A DNA stretch of 64,000 nucleotides, from assembly GCF_900541275.1 (NCBI RefSeq), contig NZ_UQJH01000002.1, positions 107,376 through 171,375 on the forward strand, in the 5' to 3' direction. This DNA is from an uncultured Porphyromonas sp. Its GTDB lineage: Bacteria > Bacteroidota > Bacteroidia > Bacteroidales > Porphyromonadaceae. The notes under the pieces are model-generated. The model did no database searches. It was not told the origin of the DNA and was given only the letters and a program-made list of their open reading frames with translations. A program made the position numbers and the translations under genes. Positions 34,937 to 43,857 of the stretch are shown here, one piece after another (within the stretch, counting starts at the first letter, position 1; each line of letters opens with the position of its first letter).

Positions 34937-37513
34937 TCAGAAGAGGGTGACCCACTTCATATATCCCAGAGCCATAGGGTGCGCCAGCAGCTCATGCGTC
35001 GGGGTGATGCGAGTGGCTACCTTATAGGTGCCGGGGAGGTCAATATCCACCCTCAGCTCATACCGCCGGCGAGACCCCTCCTCGGAGACGAGGTGGAAGG
35101 TCTGCTTGCTGGCGAGGTGAAGCTTCTTCGTCTTGGTGTCCTCGCGAGCGATGATCAGCTCGACATCAAGGTCGCTACGCAGATCGTGTAGGTCTACCGT
35201 AACACTCACGCGAGCGGTTCCGCCCACAGTAAAGTTGCCTACCTGCGTACCATCGTCCTTGCTCAGCTGGGTGTCGACCACCTCCAGGTGAGACCACGAC
35301 TGCTCCACTTGGCGCTCCCAGTCGAGGAGCTGACCGAGCTGCAGGTAGTCGTCGGCTCGGAGCATGGCACTGCGCTCGCCGAGCTTAGTGTAAAAGCGGT
35401 CAAAGTAATTCCGGATCATACGCCGCATCGTGAAGCGGGGCAGTATCTGAGAGGTGGCCGTCTTGATAGCATGGATCCAGCCCTCTGAGTAGGACTGCTC
35501 CTTATCATTGTCGTAGTAGAGCGGGATGATCTCCTCCTCCAGCATACGATAGATGGTGGCGGCGTCAAGTTTGTCCTGGAGATTGGTGTCGGAGAAGGTG
35601 ATCTTCTCGGTGAGCGACCAGCCTCCCCCCTTGATGTAGCCCTCATACCACCAGCCATCGAGGACGGAGAAGTTGAGCACGCCATTCATCAATGCCTTCA
35701 TACCTGACGTACCTGATGCCTCGAGCGGTCGCGTGGGGGTATTGAGCCAGATGTCTACGCCCGGGATGAGGAATTGCGACACCCGGATGTCGTAATTGTC
35801 GACAAAGAGGATCTTGCCGAGGAACTCGGGCCGCTTGGAGATCTGGAAGATATGTCGGATCAGCCCCTGCCCGCCTCCGTCAGCCGGGTGCGCCTTACCG
35901 GTGAAGATAAAGATCACCGGGTGATCGGGGTCATTGACGATCTTGGAGAGGCGCTCGAGGTCTGTAAAGAGGAGGTGCGCTCTCTTGTAGGTGGCAAAGC
36001 GACGACCAAAGCCGATAAGAAGCGTCTTCGGGGTAAGTGTCTCAAGGAAACTCATCAGCATGGTGGGGTCCTGATTGAAGTCACCCATATGTGCCTCGTA
36101 GCGACGACGGAGGTAGTCAATGAGGCGACTCTTGAGCTCCAGCCTCCTCTCCCATACATCCTTGTCGGGGGTCTGCCAGACCTTGTCCCACAGCTCGAGA
36201 CTATCCTGATCCCTAAGGATACCCTCGCCAACGCTCTTCTCCATAAGGTCAGCCCACGGGGACGCCATCCAGGTAGGCAGGTGGACGCCATTGGTCACGT
36301 AGCCTACGTGGAGCTCCTCGGGGAGGTATCCCTTCCAGACGGGGGCAAACATCTCCCGGGAGACCTGACCATGCAACTTGCTGACGCCATTAGCCTCCTG
36401 GCAAGTATTTAGAGCGAGGACGCTCATGGAGAATTTCTCATGCGATCCGGGGGTCTCTCGTCCTAGGTCAACCAACTCCTGATGAGAAATGTGGAGCTTA
36501 TCGGCATAGTGACCCAAATACTTCGTGAAGAGTGCCTCATCGAAGTAGTCGTGACCGGCAGGTACCGGGGTGTGGCAGGTGTAGAGACTGGAGGAGCGTA
36601 CCAGCTCCAGCGCCTGATCGAAGTCGAGACCGCCCTCTACCATATGCGCCATACGCTCCAGCCCCATAAAGGCAGCGTGACCCTCATTGGCATGGTAGAC
36701 ATCGGTCTCGATGCCTAGGAGACGAAGCATCTGGACACCACCGATGCCGAGCATATACTCCTGCTTCATACGATTCTCCCAGTCACCGCCATAGAGCTGA
36801 TGGGTGATCTGTCGATCCCACTCAGAGTTCTCAGCAATGTCGGTATCCATCAGGTAGAGCTTCACCCGCCCCACGTCCACGCGCCAGATCTGAGCAGACA
36901 CCTCGTAGCCATTAAAGGGCACACGAAGCATCAGGGGAGCGCCATTGTCGTCACGCACCAGCGTGAGGGGCAGGTCCTCAAAGTCCTGTGCCTTATACTC
37001 AGCCACCTGCTGTCCGTCAGCGGTGATCTTTTGGTCAAAGTAGCCGTAGCGATAGAGGAAGCCGACACCCACCATATTGGCGCCGAAGTCACTCGCCTCC
37101 TTGATGTAGTCGCCGGCCAGGATCCCGAGACCACCGGAGTAGATCTTGAGGATATTGGTGATCCCATACTCCATGCAGAAGTAGGCGACAGAGGGGAGGT
37201 CGTCCCGCATCGGCTGATCCATATAGGCTCTGAAGCTGTCATAGACCTTGGCAAGTCTCCCTAGGAAGTCATTATCCTTCGTCAGCTCCTCGATGCGGCT
37301 CTGCGAGAGGGTGTGGAGCACGTGCACCGGGTTTCCCTTAGAGTGGTACCAAACCAAGGGGTCCAGCTCCCGGAAAAGGTGACGGGCGGGGGCATTCCAG
37401 ACCCACCAGAGATTGTTGGCGAGCTCCTCCAGCTGCTGCAGGGATTGTGGCAGATCGGAGAGTGCAGTGATATCTCTCCATACAGGCTGATTGGCGTCCT
37501 TACTCCTTATCAT
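34937..37513 (-). CDS. glgP: Alpha-glucan phosphorylase (GT35)
   Basis: Releases glucose-1-phosphate from glycogen or maltodextrin. It has 858 residues starting MIRSKDANQPVWRDITALSD. Motifs include the N-terminal LEELANNLWWVWNAPARHLF of the short (DUF3417-type) phosphorylases, YFCMEYGITNILKIYSGGLG, and EASGTSGMKALMNGVLNFS near residue 600 with the PLP-binding Lys. The C-terminal 100 residues form a beta-rich add-on (NFTVGGTARVSVTVDLHD). The promoter box at 37547-37554 supports ATG 37513. No glycogen synthase is nearby, and it leads a phospholipid gene run. Confidence 0.95.
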   Translation of the reverse strand: MIRSKDANQPVWRDITALSDLPQSLQQLEELANNLWWVWNAPARHLFRELDPLVWYHSKGNPVHVLHTLSQSRIEELTKDNDFLGRLAKVYDSFRAYMDQPMRDDLPSVAYFCMEYGITNILKIYSGGLGILAGDYIKEASDFGANMVGVGFLYRYGYFDQKITADGQQVAEYKAQDFEDLPLTLVRDDNGAPLMLRVPFNGYEVSAQIWRVDVGRVKLYLMDTDIAENSEWDRQITHQLYGGDWENRMKQEYMLGIGGVQMLRLLGIETDVYHANEGHAAFMGLERMAHMVEGGLDFDQALELVRSSSLYTCHTPVPAGHDYFDEALFTKYLGHYADKLHISHQELVDLGRETPGSHEKFSMSVLALNTCQEANGVSKLHGQVSREMFAPVWKGYLPEELHVGYVTNGVHLPTWMASPWADLMEKSVGEGILRDQDSLELWDKVWQTPDKDVWERRLELKSRLIDYLRRRYEAHMGDFNQDPTMLMSFLETLTPKTLLIGFGRRFATYKRAHLLFTDLERLSKIVNDPDHPVIFIFTGKAHPADGGGQGLIRHIFQISKRPEFLGKILFVDNYDIRVSQFLIPGVDIWLNTPTRPLEASGTSGMKALMNGVLNFSVLDGWWYEGYIKGGGWSLTEKITFSDTNLQDKLDAATIYRMLEEEIIPLYYDNDKEQSYSEGWIHAIKTATSQILPRFTMRRMIRNYFDRFYTKLGERSAMLRADDYLQLGQLLDWERQVEQSWSHLEVVDTQLSKDDGTQVGNFTVGGTARVSVTVDLHDLRSDLDVELIIAREDTKTKKLHLASKQTFHLVSEEGSRRRYELRVDIDLPGTYKVATRITPTHELLAHPMALGYMKWVTLF

Positions 37514-37546
37514 AGTTCTCGTATTATTGTGCTTATAGTAACGAAG

Positions 37547-37554
37547 CAAATTTA
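37547..37554 (-). promoter_or_regulatory. TAAATTTG -7 box for glgP
   Basis: The minus strand reads TAAATTTGC, 34 bases before ATG 37513. Confidence 0.55.
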
Positions 37555-37701
37555 CTTAATACTTTACAATCTACGCGGTTCCGGAGCGACAATTTGCACC
37601 CACAAATCGATCCATTGGGAGATGAAAGTCGGAAAATATGCTCCACGGGTAAGAAGAAATGACTATATTGCACAAGTAAGTAGGACTAAGAATACAACGC
37701 T

Positions 37702-38100
37702 ATGGCAAGGACCACACATGGAGAGGGCTACAAGATAGAGATAGACCTGGACAACGCCTCTCCTCAGAGTGTATGGAACCAGATCTCCACCTCCAGAGGG
37801 CTCTCGGAGTGGATGGCACCCCGAGTAGACGTCTCACTGAGGAGCATCCATGTCTTCTGGGACGAGACTGGCGACGACCGCACCGCCACCGTGACAGACC
37901 TGGAGAAGGGGAAGTATATCCAGTGGAACTGGAATGACCACCCGGATAGCTATGTGCGTATGGAGATCGTCGTCTCCGAGCTCTCGCACTTAGTGTCGCT
38001 CTTAGTCAACGACCACGACGAGCACCTCGAGCCGACCACCCTGCAGAAAATCTGGGGCAACCACCGACGCAAGCTGAGACAATCCCTGGGACTGAGCTAA
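37702..38100 (+). CDS. START-like (SRPBCC/AHSA1-type) domain protein
   Basis: A 132-residue single-domain protein, YKIEIDLDNASPQSVWNQIS, then RGLSEWMAPRVDVSL, YIQWNWNDHPDSYVRMEIVV and a C-terminal helix, LQKIWGNHRRKLRQSLGL. This order fits the helix-grip START/SRPBCC fold that binds hydrophobic ligands. The ligand and role are unknown. It is a single gene divergent from glgP and followed by a hairpin. Confidence 0.8.
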   Translation: MARTTHGEGYKIEIDLDNASPQSVWNQISTSRGLSEWMAPRVDVSLRSIHVFWDETGDDRTATVTDLEKGKYIQWNWNDHPDSYVRMEIVVSELSHLVSLLVNDHDEHLEPTTLQKIWGNHRRKLRQSLGLS

Positions 38101-38121
38101 GTAGAGGTACTGCATAAGACA

Positions 38122-38163
38122 GTCGAGCGCCCTGCCACTCCAAGAGATGGTGGGGCGCTCGAC
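38122..38163 (+). terminator. Hairpin terminator after the START-domain gene
   Basis: An 11-bp perfect stem, GTCGAGCGCCC (38122-38132) with GGGCGCTCGAC (38153-38163), then GTTTGTCG. It lies 21 bases after the stop. Confidence 0.7.
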
Positions 38164-38179
38164 GTTTGTCGAAAAATCA

Positions 38180-38409
38180 ATGGCACACGATTAAACCATT
38201 CCCCACTGCATCCATCACAGGAGGACAGAGCAGCAGTAATGTTGTAGGTACTACATATTGGGTTCTCCGCCCAGCTTAAAAGGAGAAGTGTGTAATCAGG
38301 CCTGCATGCCGGGCCTACAGGATAAAGGTTTTGTTTATCAGATGCGTTAATTTCATTAAACAAGTTTTTCCGAGCGGGACTACGCGTGAGCGTGGTCCCC
38401 TCTTTTTTT
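38180..38409 (+). ncRNA. Candidate small RNA ending in a strong terminator
   Basis: Between the START-gene terminator and the terminator at 38376-38408 there is no credible coding frame. The strand that would be transcribed ends in a textbook intrinsic terminator, although no gene precedes it. Internal structures include GTAGGTACTAC (38248-38258) and AGGCC/GGCCT arms (38298-38316). I could not match it to 6S, SRP, tmRNA or RNase P signatures, and I see no clear TAnnTTTG box, so the 5' end is a guess. Confidence 0.35.
38376..38408 (+). terminator. Intrinsic terminator with seven-T tract and no upstream gene
   Basis: GGGACTACGC (38376-38385), a GTGA loop, then GCGTGGTCCC (38390-38399) form a 10-bp stem with one G-T pair, followed by CTCTTTTTTT. 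It works only on the plus strand. Confidence 0.82.
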
Positions 38410-38570
38410 GTGCCCTATCCTCTATCATAAAGTCCTATACCAGGCTCCACTGCTGCAAAAAGATACCGATCTGTATAAGTTCACCGACAGGCCTGGGGCA
38501 TCTGAGAGGTACGGAAATCATTTAGCTCTTTAAGAAGAAGCGGGAATAAAGCTACCCTCTCGGGCGTGTA

Positions 38571-38964
38571 CAGGGGTGATGCATTTGAGCATTAGGTTAA
38601 TCATGTACCGAAGAGGGCTTATCCCTGAGGCACCCGAAGGGTGCTCGCTCCATAGGCATCAATCATCCGCGAAGCGGTGACCGATGTGCCAATACCCGCC
38701 TTAATCCCCTCGACCCCTTGCGGGTCGCCGAGCAGAAATTACCTTTCCCAGCGCCCCCCTCTGGGCGTCGCATTCCCCGGGCGAGCTTGATAGTGCAACG
38801 CCCTAGCGGGGTCGCAGATTGCTTGCGATACCCGGTCCACGGGTCTTCGGGGCTACGCCCCTCGACCAGTGGCTAAAAAGCGAGCACCCATGTCGGGGTG
38901 CATCGTTCACCACTCTTCACAATGAGTTGAATGACTTATGTAAGGCTCAAAAGCGTCAGCCCTC
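38571..38964. mobile_element. MITE copy 2 (about 394 bp), hairpin-filled
   Basis: The left end, CAGGGGTGATGCATTTGAGC, matches the left end of the element at 5481. The right end, read inward on the minus strand, is GAGGGCTGACGCTTTTGAGC, a degraded inverted copy. Flanks carry TCGGGCGTGTA (38560-38570) and TCGGGAGTGTA (38965-38975), an 11-bp target-like duplication with one mismatch, so the insertion looks older. Inside are at least seven short hairpins, among them GCACCCGAAGGGTGC (38630), CCGCGAAGCGG (38667), CGACCCCTTGCGGGTCG (38711), GGGGCTACGCCCC (38849) and GCACCC/GGGTGC (38884-38901). No open frame of note. Confidence 0.75.
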
Positions 38965-39045
38965 TCGGGAGTGTATTGCTTAGATGTAAAGGTCTACTGC
39001 GTCACCCATAATCCCTGCTATAATCACTAGGAGAGTGGGAGAAAA

Positions 39046-39083
39046 CTAATACCGATATTAGTGATCTCTAATATCGGTATTAG
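39046..39083. repeat. 22-bp-pitch palindromic repeat cluster D (2 units)
   Basis: CTAATACCGATATTAG starts at 39046 and CTAATATCGGTATTAG at 39068, 22 bp apart, with spacer tgatct. It lies beyond the exbD terminator (39140-39178) and next to MITE copy 2, so it is outside any evident transcript. Confidence 0.9.
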
Positions 39084-39139
39084 AATTGTCTCAGTCCGCA
39101 CAAATCAAAGTCCTGCGTGGATCGCCAAAAACATATCAC

Positions 39140-39178
39140 AAAAAAAGCAGGGACCTCTCGGCGAAGAGAGATCCCTGC
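39140..39178 (-). terminator. Intrinsic terminator of the exbB-exbD operon
   Basis: The minus strand shows GCAGGGATCTCTC, loop TTCGCC, then GAGAGGTCCCTGC (one mismatch) followed by seven T residues (39146-39140). It is about 50 bases after the last exbD stop. Confidence 0.88.
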
Positions 39179-39229
39179 AGTAAGACTAATTATCTGACCG
39201 AAGACTGGCTCCGGCGGCTCCATATGCCC

Positions 39230-39706
39230 TTACTGAGCTAGCTCAGTATCAGGTACACTGGAGTAGAATATCTTAAGTGCGTTAGCTTCACGCAACTTCT
39301 GCTTGACTTCTGTTACGATACCCATCTTTGTGTCTCCATCGATCTTCAGGATCGTCGTCATGTACTGGGCGTCAGCCTCAGACATGGAGTTCTTCTCCTG
39401 TGCGATGAAGTCAAAGATATCATTAGGCGATGCAAACTTATCATTAAGCTGGATAGCAGCCTCCGTACCATACTTGGCTTGGTACTGCTTCAGCGGAACC
39501 CCCATGTAGAGGAAGGTGGCCAAAGACTTTCTCTCGAGCTTGGTAAGTTCGGTAGCCTTGGGAAGACGCAGCTGTACCTTCAGAGTCACCTCACGTGCGG
39601 TGGTGACGATCATGAAGAAGAACAGCAGAGAGAAGATCAGGTCCGGGAGCGACATAGTGTTCAGCTCAGGAACTTCTTTCTCACCTTTTTTGGTAAATCT
39701 ACTCAT
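39230..39706 (-). CDS. exbD: ExbD/TolR-family transport protein (second copy)
   Basis: Inner-membrane proton-channel subunit of 158 residues. One membrane segment near the N-terminus (SLPDLIFSLLFFFMIVTTAR) contains the conserved Asp that takes part in proton flow, followed by a periplasmic domain. With ExbB it would energise TonB-dependent transporters such as the SusC homologue at 12.8 kb. It is last in the ExbB-membrane protein-ExbD-ExbD operon. The two ExbD proteins share little outside the membrane segment. Confidence 0.92.
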   Translation of the reverse strand: MSRFTKKGEKEVPELNTMSLPDLIFSLLFFFMIVTTAREVTLKVQLRLPKATELTKLERKSLATFLYMGVPLKQYQAKYGTEAAIQLNDKFASPNDIFDFIAQEKNSMSEADAQYMTTILKIDGDTKMGIVTEVKQKLREANALKIFYSSVPDTELAQ

Positions 39707-39731
39707 ACTACTTCTTTAGTTCTGCTCAAGA

Positions 39732-40325
39732 TTATTTCTTCTGCGAGCCGTACTCACGTGGTTCAGCCTCAGAGATCTTCTGCGGGAAGCGATCCACGAG
39801 TACCTCCTGGTACTCCTTGGGAAGATCCTCAAAGGACTTGTTCCATTGCTTCTGCGCCAACTCTTCACGCAGCTCGTTATAAGCCTTAGTGAGGATGTTT
39901 TGCACTGCGATATAGTCGGAGTACTTGGTATCCACGTTATTGGTCAGAGAGATGACGTGATTCTTCGTCACCATCTGCTGGCCGATGTAGGGGAATTCCT
40001 CCGGAGTCAGCTCGGGGAGGGTCGGGTCGTTCGTGGGATTAAGCACGAAGTCCTTCACCTTCTGCTTGAGCTGATCGATCGTCATCACCTCGCCATTGGC
40101 AAGGATCTGACCATTACTATTCACCAGTACGCGCAGCATGTTACGCCTATTGACGTCGATCATGACGTCCTGCTGATCCTCGGTGGGTGCAGGGGGCAGC
40201 TGACGAGCGATACCCTTATCTGATCCCATAGAGGTGGTCAGAAGGAAGAAAAGTAGCATGATAAAAGAAATATCCGCAGTCGAGGACCCATTGATGCCGG
40301 GCACCTTCTTTGATTTTCCTGCCAT
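39732..40325 (-). CDS. exbD: ExbD/TolR-family transport protein (first copy)
   Basis: A 197-residue ExbD homologue. The N-terminal membrane segment TADISFIMLLFFLLTTSMGS carries the conserved Asp just before it. A longer periplasmic part follows (QQDVMIDVNRRNMLRVLVNS, NGQILANGEVMTIDQL), matching the ExbD/TolR dimer fold. It begins 24 bases after the upstream membrane protein. Two adjacent exbD genes are common in Bacteroidetes TonB systems. Confidence 0.92.
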   Translation of the reverse strand: MAGKSKKVPGINGSSTADISFIMLLFFLLTTSMGSDKGIARQLPPAPTEDQQDVMIDVNRRNMLRVLVNSNGQILANGEVMTIDQLKQKVKDFVLNPTNDPTLPELTPEEFPYIGQQMVTKNHVISLTNNVDTKYSDYIAVQNILTKAYNELREELAQKQWNKSFEDLPKEYQEVLVDRFPQKISEAEPREYGSQKK

Positions 40326-40349
40326 AGTATTGTTCTTTTACGATGTTAC

Positions 40350-40850
40350 TTAAGCCTTCTTCTCAGATGCTGATGCGTGCTGCTTGGGTCCTGCAGACAT
40401 GAACGAGGTCACGACCAGTGCGAGGACGTTAATCACAATGAGTGCATAGATGGTAAACATGCACATATCAGCCAGCTTCAGCCAAGACGGGGTGTTGAAT
40501 TGCTGAGCATCCACACCCACGTGAAGTGGAGCATCACTACCCACGAAGTAGGTAATGACCATGAGCACTATCAGTCCCACAAGCGCACCGAGGCCGCCGA
40601 GGGCTGCCTTAGGATTGGTCTTAAAGGACTGAGCAAATCCGATGATTCCGAAGACAATCATTGCCAGTACGGCAAGAGCGGTCATACCATACACCGTGTA
40701 GAGGAGTACATTGGTGTAGATGGGCTCGGGGTACTCAGCATTGGGGTCGACGTAACCGCCGAAGACGGTCATGCCAAAGGCCACGACGCCGATGAGAGCC
40801 AGAACGATCAGGACAGTGCTCGATATTTTACGAATTTTCTTTACTGCCAT
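40350..40850 (-). CDS. Membrane protein of the exbB-exbD operon
   Basis: A 166-residue protein with four hydrophobic segments, around VLIVLALIGVVAFGMTVFGG, YTVYGMTALAVLAMIVFGII, GGLGALVGLIVLMVITYFVG and MFTIYALIVINVLALVVTSF, and a Lys-rich C-terminus. It lies six bases after exbB and before exbD, so it is presumably part of the same proton-channel system. It belongs to no named family I can recognise. Confidence 0.78.
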   Translation of the reverse strand: MAVKKIRKISSTVLIVLALIGVVAFGMTVFGGYVDPNAEYPEPIYTNVLLYTVYGMTALAVLAMIVFGIIGFAQSFKTNPKAALGGLGALVGLIVLMVITYFVGSDAPLHVGVDAQQFNTPSWLKLADMCMFTIYALIVINVLALVVTSFMSAGPKQHASASEKKA

Positions 40851-40856
40851 GATGGT

Positions 40857-41684
40857 TTAGATACGATGCTGTACTCCGCGCTTGCTTGTGAAATCGATCA
40901 TGTAATCCACGAGGGTGATGGAGGCGTCCTCCATATCACTCAGGATGCTCTCATAGCGAGAGAGGATATAGTTGTAAAGCACCTGGAGGATCATCGCTAC
41001 GATAAGACCGTAGATGGTGGTGATCAGGGCGACCTTCATACCACCGGCAACGACCGTAGGGCTGATATCACCGACCTGCTCGATCGTATCGAAGGCCTGT
41101 ACAAGACCGATCACCGTTCCGAAGAATCCGAGTGACGGTGCGAGGGCGATGAAGAGGGTGATCCAAGACATGTTCTTCTCGAGGAGGCTGGCCTGTACAC
41201 CACCATAGGCGGTGATAGCGCGCTCTACAGCCTCAGGACCCTGGTCGATACGGAGGAGGGACTGGTAAGCGATAGAGGCGATAGGACCACGAGTGTCACG
41301 AGCGATAGCGAGGGCGCCATTGACGTCACCACGATCGAGGGCGGCACGGATCTCATCGAGGAGCTTCTTGCTATTGGTATCGGCAAGATTCAGGTAGATG
41401 ATACGCTCGAGGCAGAATGCCAGACCGAGGATCATAACGAGAGAGATAATGGCCATAAAGCCAGGACCACCCTCGATAAACTTAGTCTTAAGTGCCTGGT
41501 GGAAACCCTCACTCTCAGCAGCCACAGGTACTTCCGTAGCGGGAGTCTCAGCCTCAGTTACAGCGGGAGCTGCCTGCTCGGTAACCGCAGGCTCTGTCGT
41601 AGCCTCGTCCTGTGCAAAAGATGCACCGGCAAACCCCACCGTCATAAGACCGGCCAAGGCGATGCTTACTAGAAATCTTTTCAT
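40857..41684 (-). CDS. exbB: ExbB/TolQ/MotA-family proton channel
   Basis: A 275-residue protein with an N-terminal signal-like segment (MKRFLVSIALAGLMTVGFAG), then an Ala/Pro/Glu/Thr-rich linker (residues about 28-60). The MotA/TolQ/ExbB domain has three membrane helices, with the conserved region WITLFIALAPSLGFFGTVIG and LVQAFDTIEQVGDISPTVVA. The N-terminal extension is usual in Bacteroidetes ExbB. First gene of the operon. A clear -7 box was not identified in the gap upstream. Confidence 0.93.
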   Translation of the reverse strand: MKRFLVSIALAGLMTVGFAGASFAQDEATTEPAVTEQAAPAVTEAETPATEVPVAAESEGFHQALKTKFIEGGPGFMAIISLVMILGLAFCLERIIYLNLADTNSKKLLDEIRAALDRGDVNGALAIARDTRGPIASIAYQSLLRIDQGPEAVERAITAYGGVQASLLEKNMSWITLFIALAPSLGFFGTVIGLVQAFDTIEQVGDISPTVVAGGMKVALITTIYGLIVAMILQVLYNYILSRYESILSDMEDASITLVDYMIDFTSKRGVQHRI

Positions 41685-41817
41685 TGTAAGTTCTTTTTAA
41701 GATTAGTGATTTTTGGTAAAACAATATCTTTAGGTGGTTTCGCTTACATTCAGCCCTGACGAGGTACTTTCGGTTAGTCTCCTCTGCCTAATTCTGTAGC
41801 AAGGATACCCCCTTTTG

Positions 41818-41905
41818 CGGAGAGAGAGGGATTCGAACCCTCGAAACGCTTTTGACGTTTACACGCTTTCCAGGCGTGCCTCTTCAGCCACTCGAGCATC
41901 TCTCC
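41818..41905 (-). tRNA. tRNA-Ser (anticodon GGA)
   Basis: An 88-nt cloverleaf on the minus strand. Acceptor arms are GGAGAGA and TCTCTCC with discriminator G. The anticodon stem CACGC/GCGTG encloses CTGGAAA, giving GGA (reads UCC/UCU). There is a long variable arm (AAACGTCAAAAGCGTTT) typical of tRNA-Ser, and a T-loop GGTTCGAATCC. The 3' CCA is not encoded. The rest of the 41685-42082 gap holds only its leader and promoter. Confidence 0.96.
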
Positions 41906-42002
41906 ATTATTATATATGATCTCCTCCCCTCCAGTGATTTATCCCTCTCGGACTGCACGCTCCGGACCACTGTCCGAGCTACTCGATCACTCAACGATCG
42001 TA

Positions 42003-42010
42003 CAAATCTA
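42003..42010 (-). promoter_or_regulatory. TAGATTTG -7 box upstream of tRNA-Ser
   Basis: The minus strand reads TAGATTTG, about 98 bases before the tRNA 5' end. Fits TAnnTTTG. Confidence 0.45.
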
Positions 42011-42082
42011 CCTTAAATCCTCCAACCACACCAAAAAGTGGGCGCTTTTGGCGAAAAAGTTTGTCCTTCGACCTGACTCGCC

Positions 42083-42889
42083 CTATGGATCGGCGATTAC
42101 AGGTGCTAAATTAAACATTTTACGAGAATTGACAAAAAGCTGATGCCGCATTTCTTCCTCGCTCACATCGTATATATCGGCTAAGCACCTCACAGTATGG
42201 ATGATGTGAGACGACTCATTTCGTCGTCCTCTCCTTGGCTCGGGGGAGAGATAAGGGCTGTCGGTCTCCACGACGAGGCGAGTGAGCGGCAGGCGACCCT
42301 TGATCACCTCTCGAAGTCGGGAGTTACGGAAGGTGACGATGCCATTGATCCCCACCATAAATCGCTCCCCGAGGCTCAGGATCGCCTCTAGATCCTCCTC
42401 TGACTCGGAGAAGGAGTGGAAGACACCCCGCAGCCCCTCAAGCCCCCACTCCCGCAGGAGCTCCACAGCCTCCGGCACGGCAGCACGCGTGTGCATACTC
42501 ATCGGCAGGTTGAGCTCCCTCGCCCACTCCACCTGGCGGCGGAAGGCTTCGATCATCTGCTCCCTCCACTCTATGCTCCAGTAGTAGTCCAGCCCGATCT
42601 CACCGATGCCCCGGTAGTACCCTGGGCTTGTCCGTAGCTCCCTCTCGAGCGCACCTAGCTGCTCCTCCCAGTCCTCGCCCACATCGGTGGGCTCAAGACC
42701 GATCATGGGGACGAAGAGGTGCGGGGCCAGAGACACCATCTCCCTCAGGCGAGCGATATACTCGCGTGAGGTATTGGGAAGCAGGACCGCAGCGAGACCC
42801 GCCTCCCGACAGCGACGGATCACCTCAGGGCGATCGTCGTCAAACTCCTCTGAGTAGAGGTGAGCGTGCGTATCGACGAGCGGATACAT
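42083..42889 (-). CDS. tatD: TatD-family metal-dependent hydrolase
   Basis: Predicted 3'-5' DNase or related amidohydrolase-fold enzyme, 268 residues, with all TatD landmarks: VDTHAHL, GEIGLDYYW, MSMHTRAAVPE, GVFHSFSES, and VVETDSPYLSPEPRRGRRNE. Cytoplasmic. Its start overlaps the prenyl-synthase stop (TGATG). A second, shorter TatD-like gene is at 55794. Confidence 0.94.
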   Translation of the reverse strand: MYPLVDTHAHLYSEEFDDDRPEVIRRCREAGLAAVLLPNTSREYIARLREMVSLAPHLFVPMIGLEPTDVGEDWEEQLGALERELRTSPGYYRGIGEIGLDYYWSIEWREQMIEAFRRQVEWARELNLPMSMHTRAAVPEAVELLREWGLEGLRGVFHSFSESEEDLEAILSLGERFMVGINGIVTFRNSRLREVIKGRLPLTRLVVETDSPYLSPEPRRGRRNESSHIIHTVRCLADIYDVSEEEMRHQLFVNSRKMFNLAPVIADP

Positions 42890-43851
42890 CAGACGGCTCT
42901 CCCGGTCAGCGTGGAGATAATATGCTCGAGTGCTGAGGTATCGACAGAGAGGGCGCGCAGCTCCTCGAGAGCAGCCTCAGAGTACTGGTCGACCTGCTTC
43001 AGCGCTTCAGCGTGGATATTCCACTGCTCGTAGAGGTTGGTCACAGACGCTATACGATCCGCTTCACTCTCAATGGCAAGCGCCTCCTCCGCGCGCTTCG
43101 GGTCGCACTCGTAGAGGCGAAGTAGGAGCCAAGTCTTTTTCCTATCTATAATGTCGCCCCCCTTGCGCTTGCCAAACTTCGCCTCGCCGTAGACATCGAG
43201 GTAGTCGTCCATGATCTGGAAGGCGAGCCCCATCAGCTCCGCTACACGGGCGATATGCTCCCGATCCTCGACCGAGGCGCCGGCGACGGTCGCCCCCATC
43301 ACCATACTTCCGCGGAAGAGGGCCGAGGTCTTGAGGCTGATCATCCGGAGGTAGCTCCATATAGATAGTGCAGAAAGCAGCGTGGTCTCAAACTCGAGGT
43401 CATACTGCTGCCCGCGACAGATCGCATCGGCCATTGTATTGAAGAGTGAGAAGATCTGACTCAGGTACTCCGGGTGGATCGACTCCAAGCAGCGGTATGC
43501 CTCCACCAGCATCGCATCACCGGAGAGGATCCCTACATTGGCGCCCCACTTCTTATAGACCGTGGGCTCTCCGCGACGCATCGGGGCGTCGTCCATAATG
43601 TCATCGTGGATGAGGGTGAAGTTGTGGAAGGTCTCCACAGCCCTCATCACCGGTGCCACCTCCTCCACGGTGCCCTCGGGACGGAAGGCGCGGTACGTCA
43701 GTAGCGCGAGGAGCGGTCTGAGACGCTTCCCTCCTTGCGAGAGGATGTACCGGATCGGCTCGTAGAGGCCGTGTGGCTCGCGAGCGGCAAGCTGCTTCAC
43801 CTCATCTCCTATGATGTCGACCAGCTGGTCAATTTCCTTATCTATGTTCAT
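42889..43851 (-). CDS. Polyprenyl (geranylgeranyl/farnesyl-type) diphosphate synthase
   Basis: Trans-isoprenyl diphosphate synthase of 320 residues. First Asp-rich motif LIHDDIMDDAPMRRGEPTV, second motif MDDYLDVYG followed by GKRKGGDIIDRKKTW. Chain length cannot be fixed by eye; the length and single synthase context suit a short-chain or quinone-side-chain enzyme. It lies six bases after pncB and overlaps tatD. Confidence 0.93.
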   Translation of the reverse strand: MNIDKEIDQLVDIIGDEVKQLAAREPHGLYEPIRYILSQGGKRLRPLLALLTYRAFRPEGTVEEVAPVMRAVETFHNFTLIHDDIMDDAPMRRGEPTVYKKWGANVGILSGDAMLVEAYRCLESIHPEYLSQIFSLFNTMADAICRGQQYDLEFETTLLSALSIWSYLRMISLKTSALFRGSMVMGATVAGASVEDREHIARVAELMGLAFQIMDDYLDVYGEAKFGKRKGGDIIDRKKTWLLLRLYECDPKRAEEALAIESEADRIASVTNLYEQWNIHAEALKQVDQYSEAALEELRALSVDTSALEHIISTLTGRAV

Positions 43852-43857
43852 TTTCTC

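Noticed and set aside
38097..38363. 88-codon minus-strand frame in the gap after the START-domain gene
   Set aside because: Overlaps two plus-strand terminators and has Ser/Cys-rich, unstructured composition with no promoter.
38600..38930. tRNA-like or rRNA fragment within MITE 2
   Set aside because: Hairpins do not form a cloverleaf and no conserved T-loop or anticodon arm was found.
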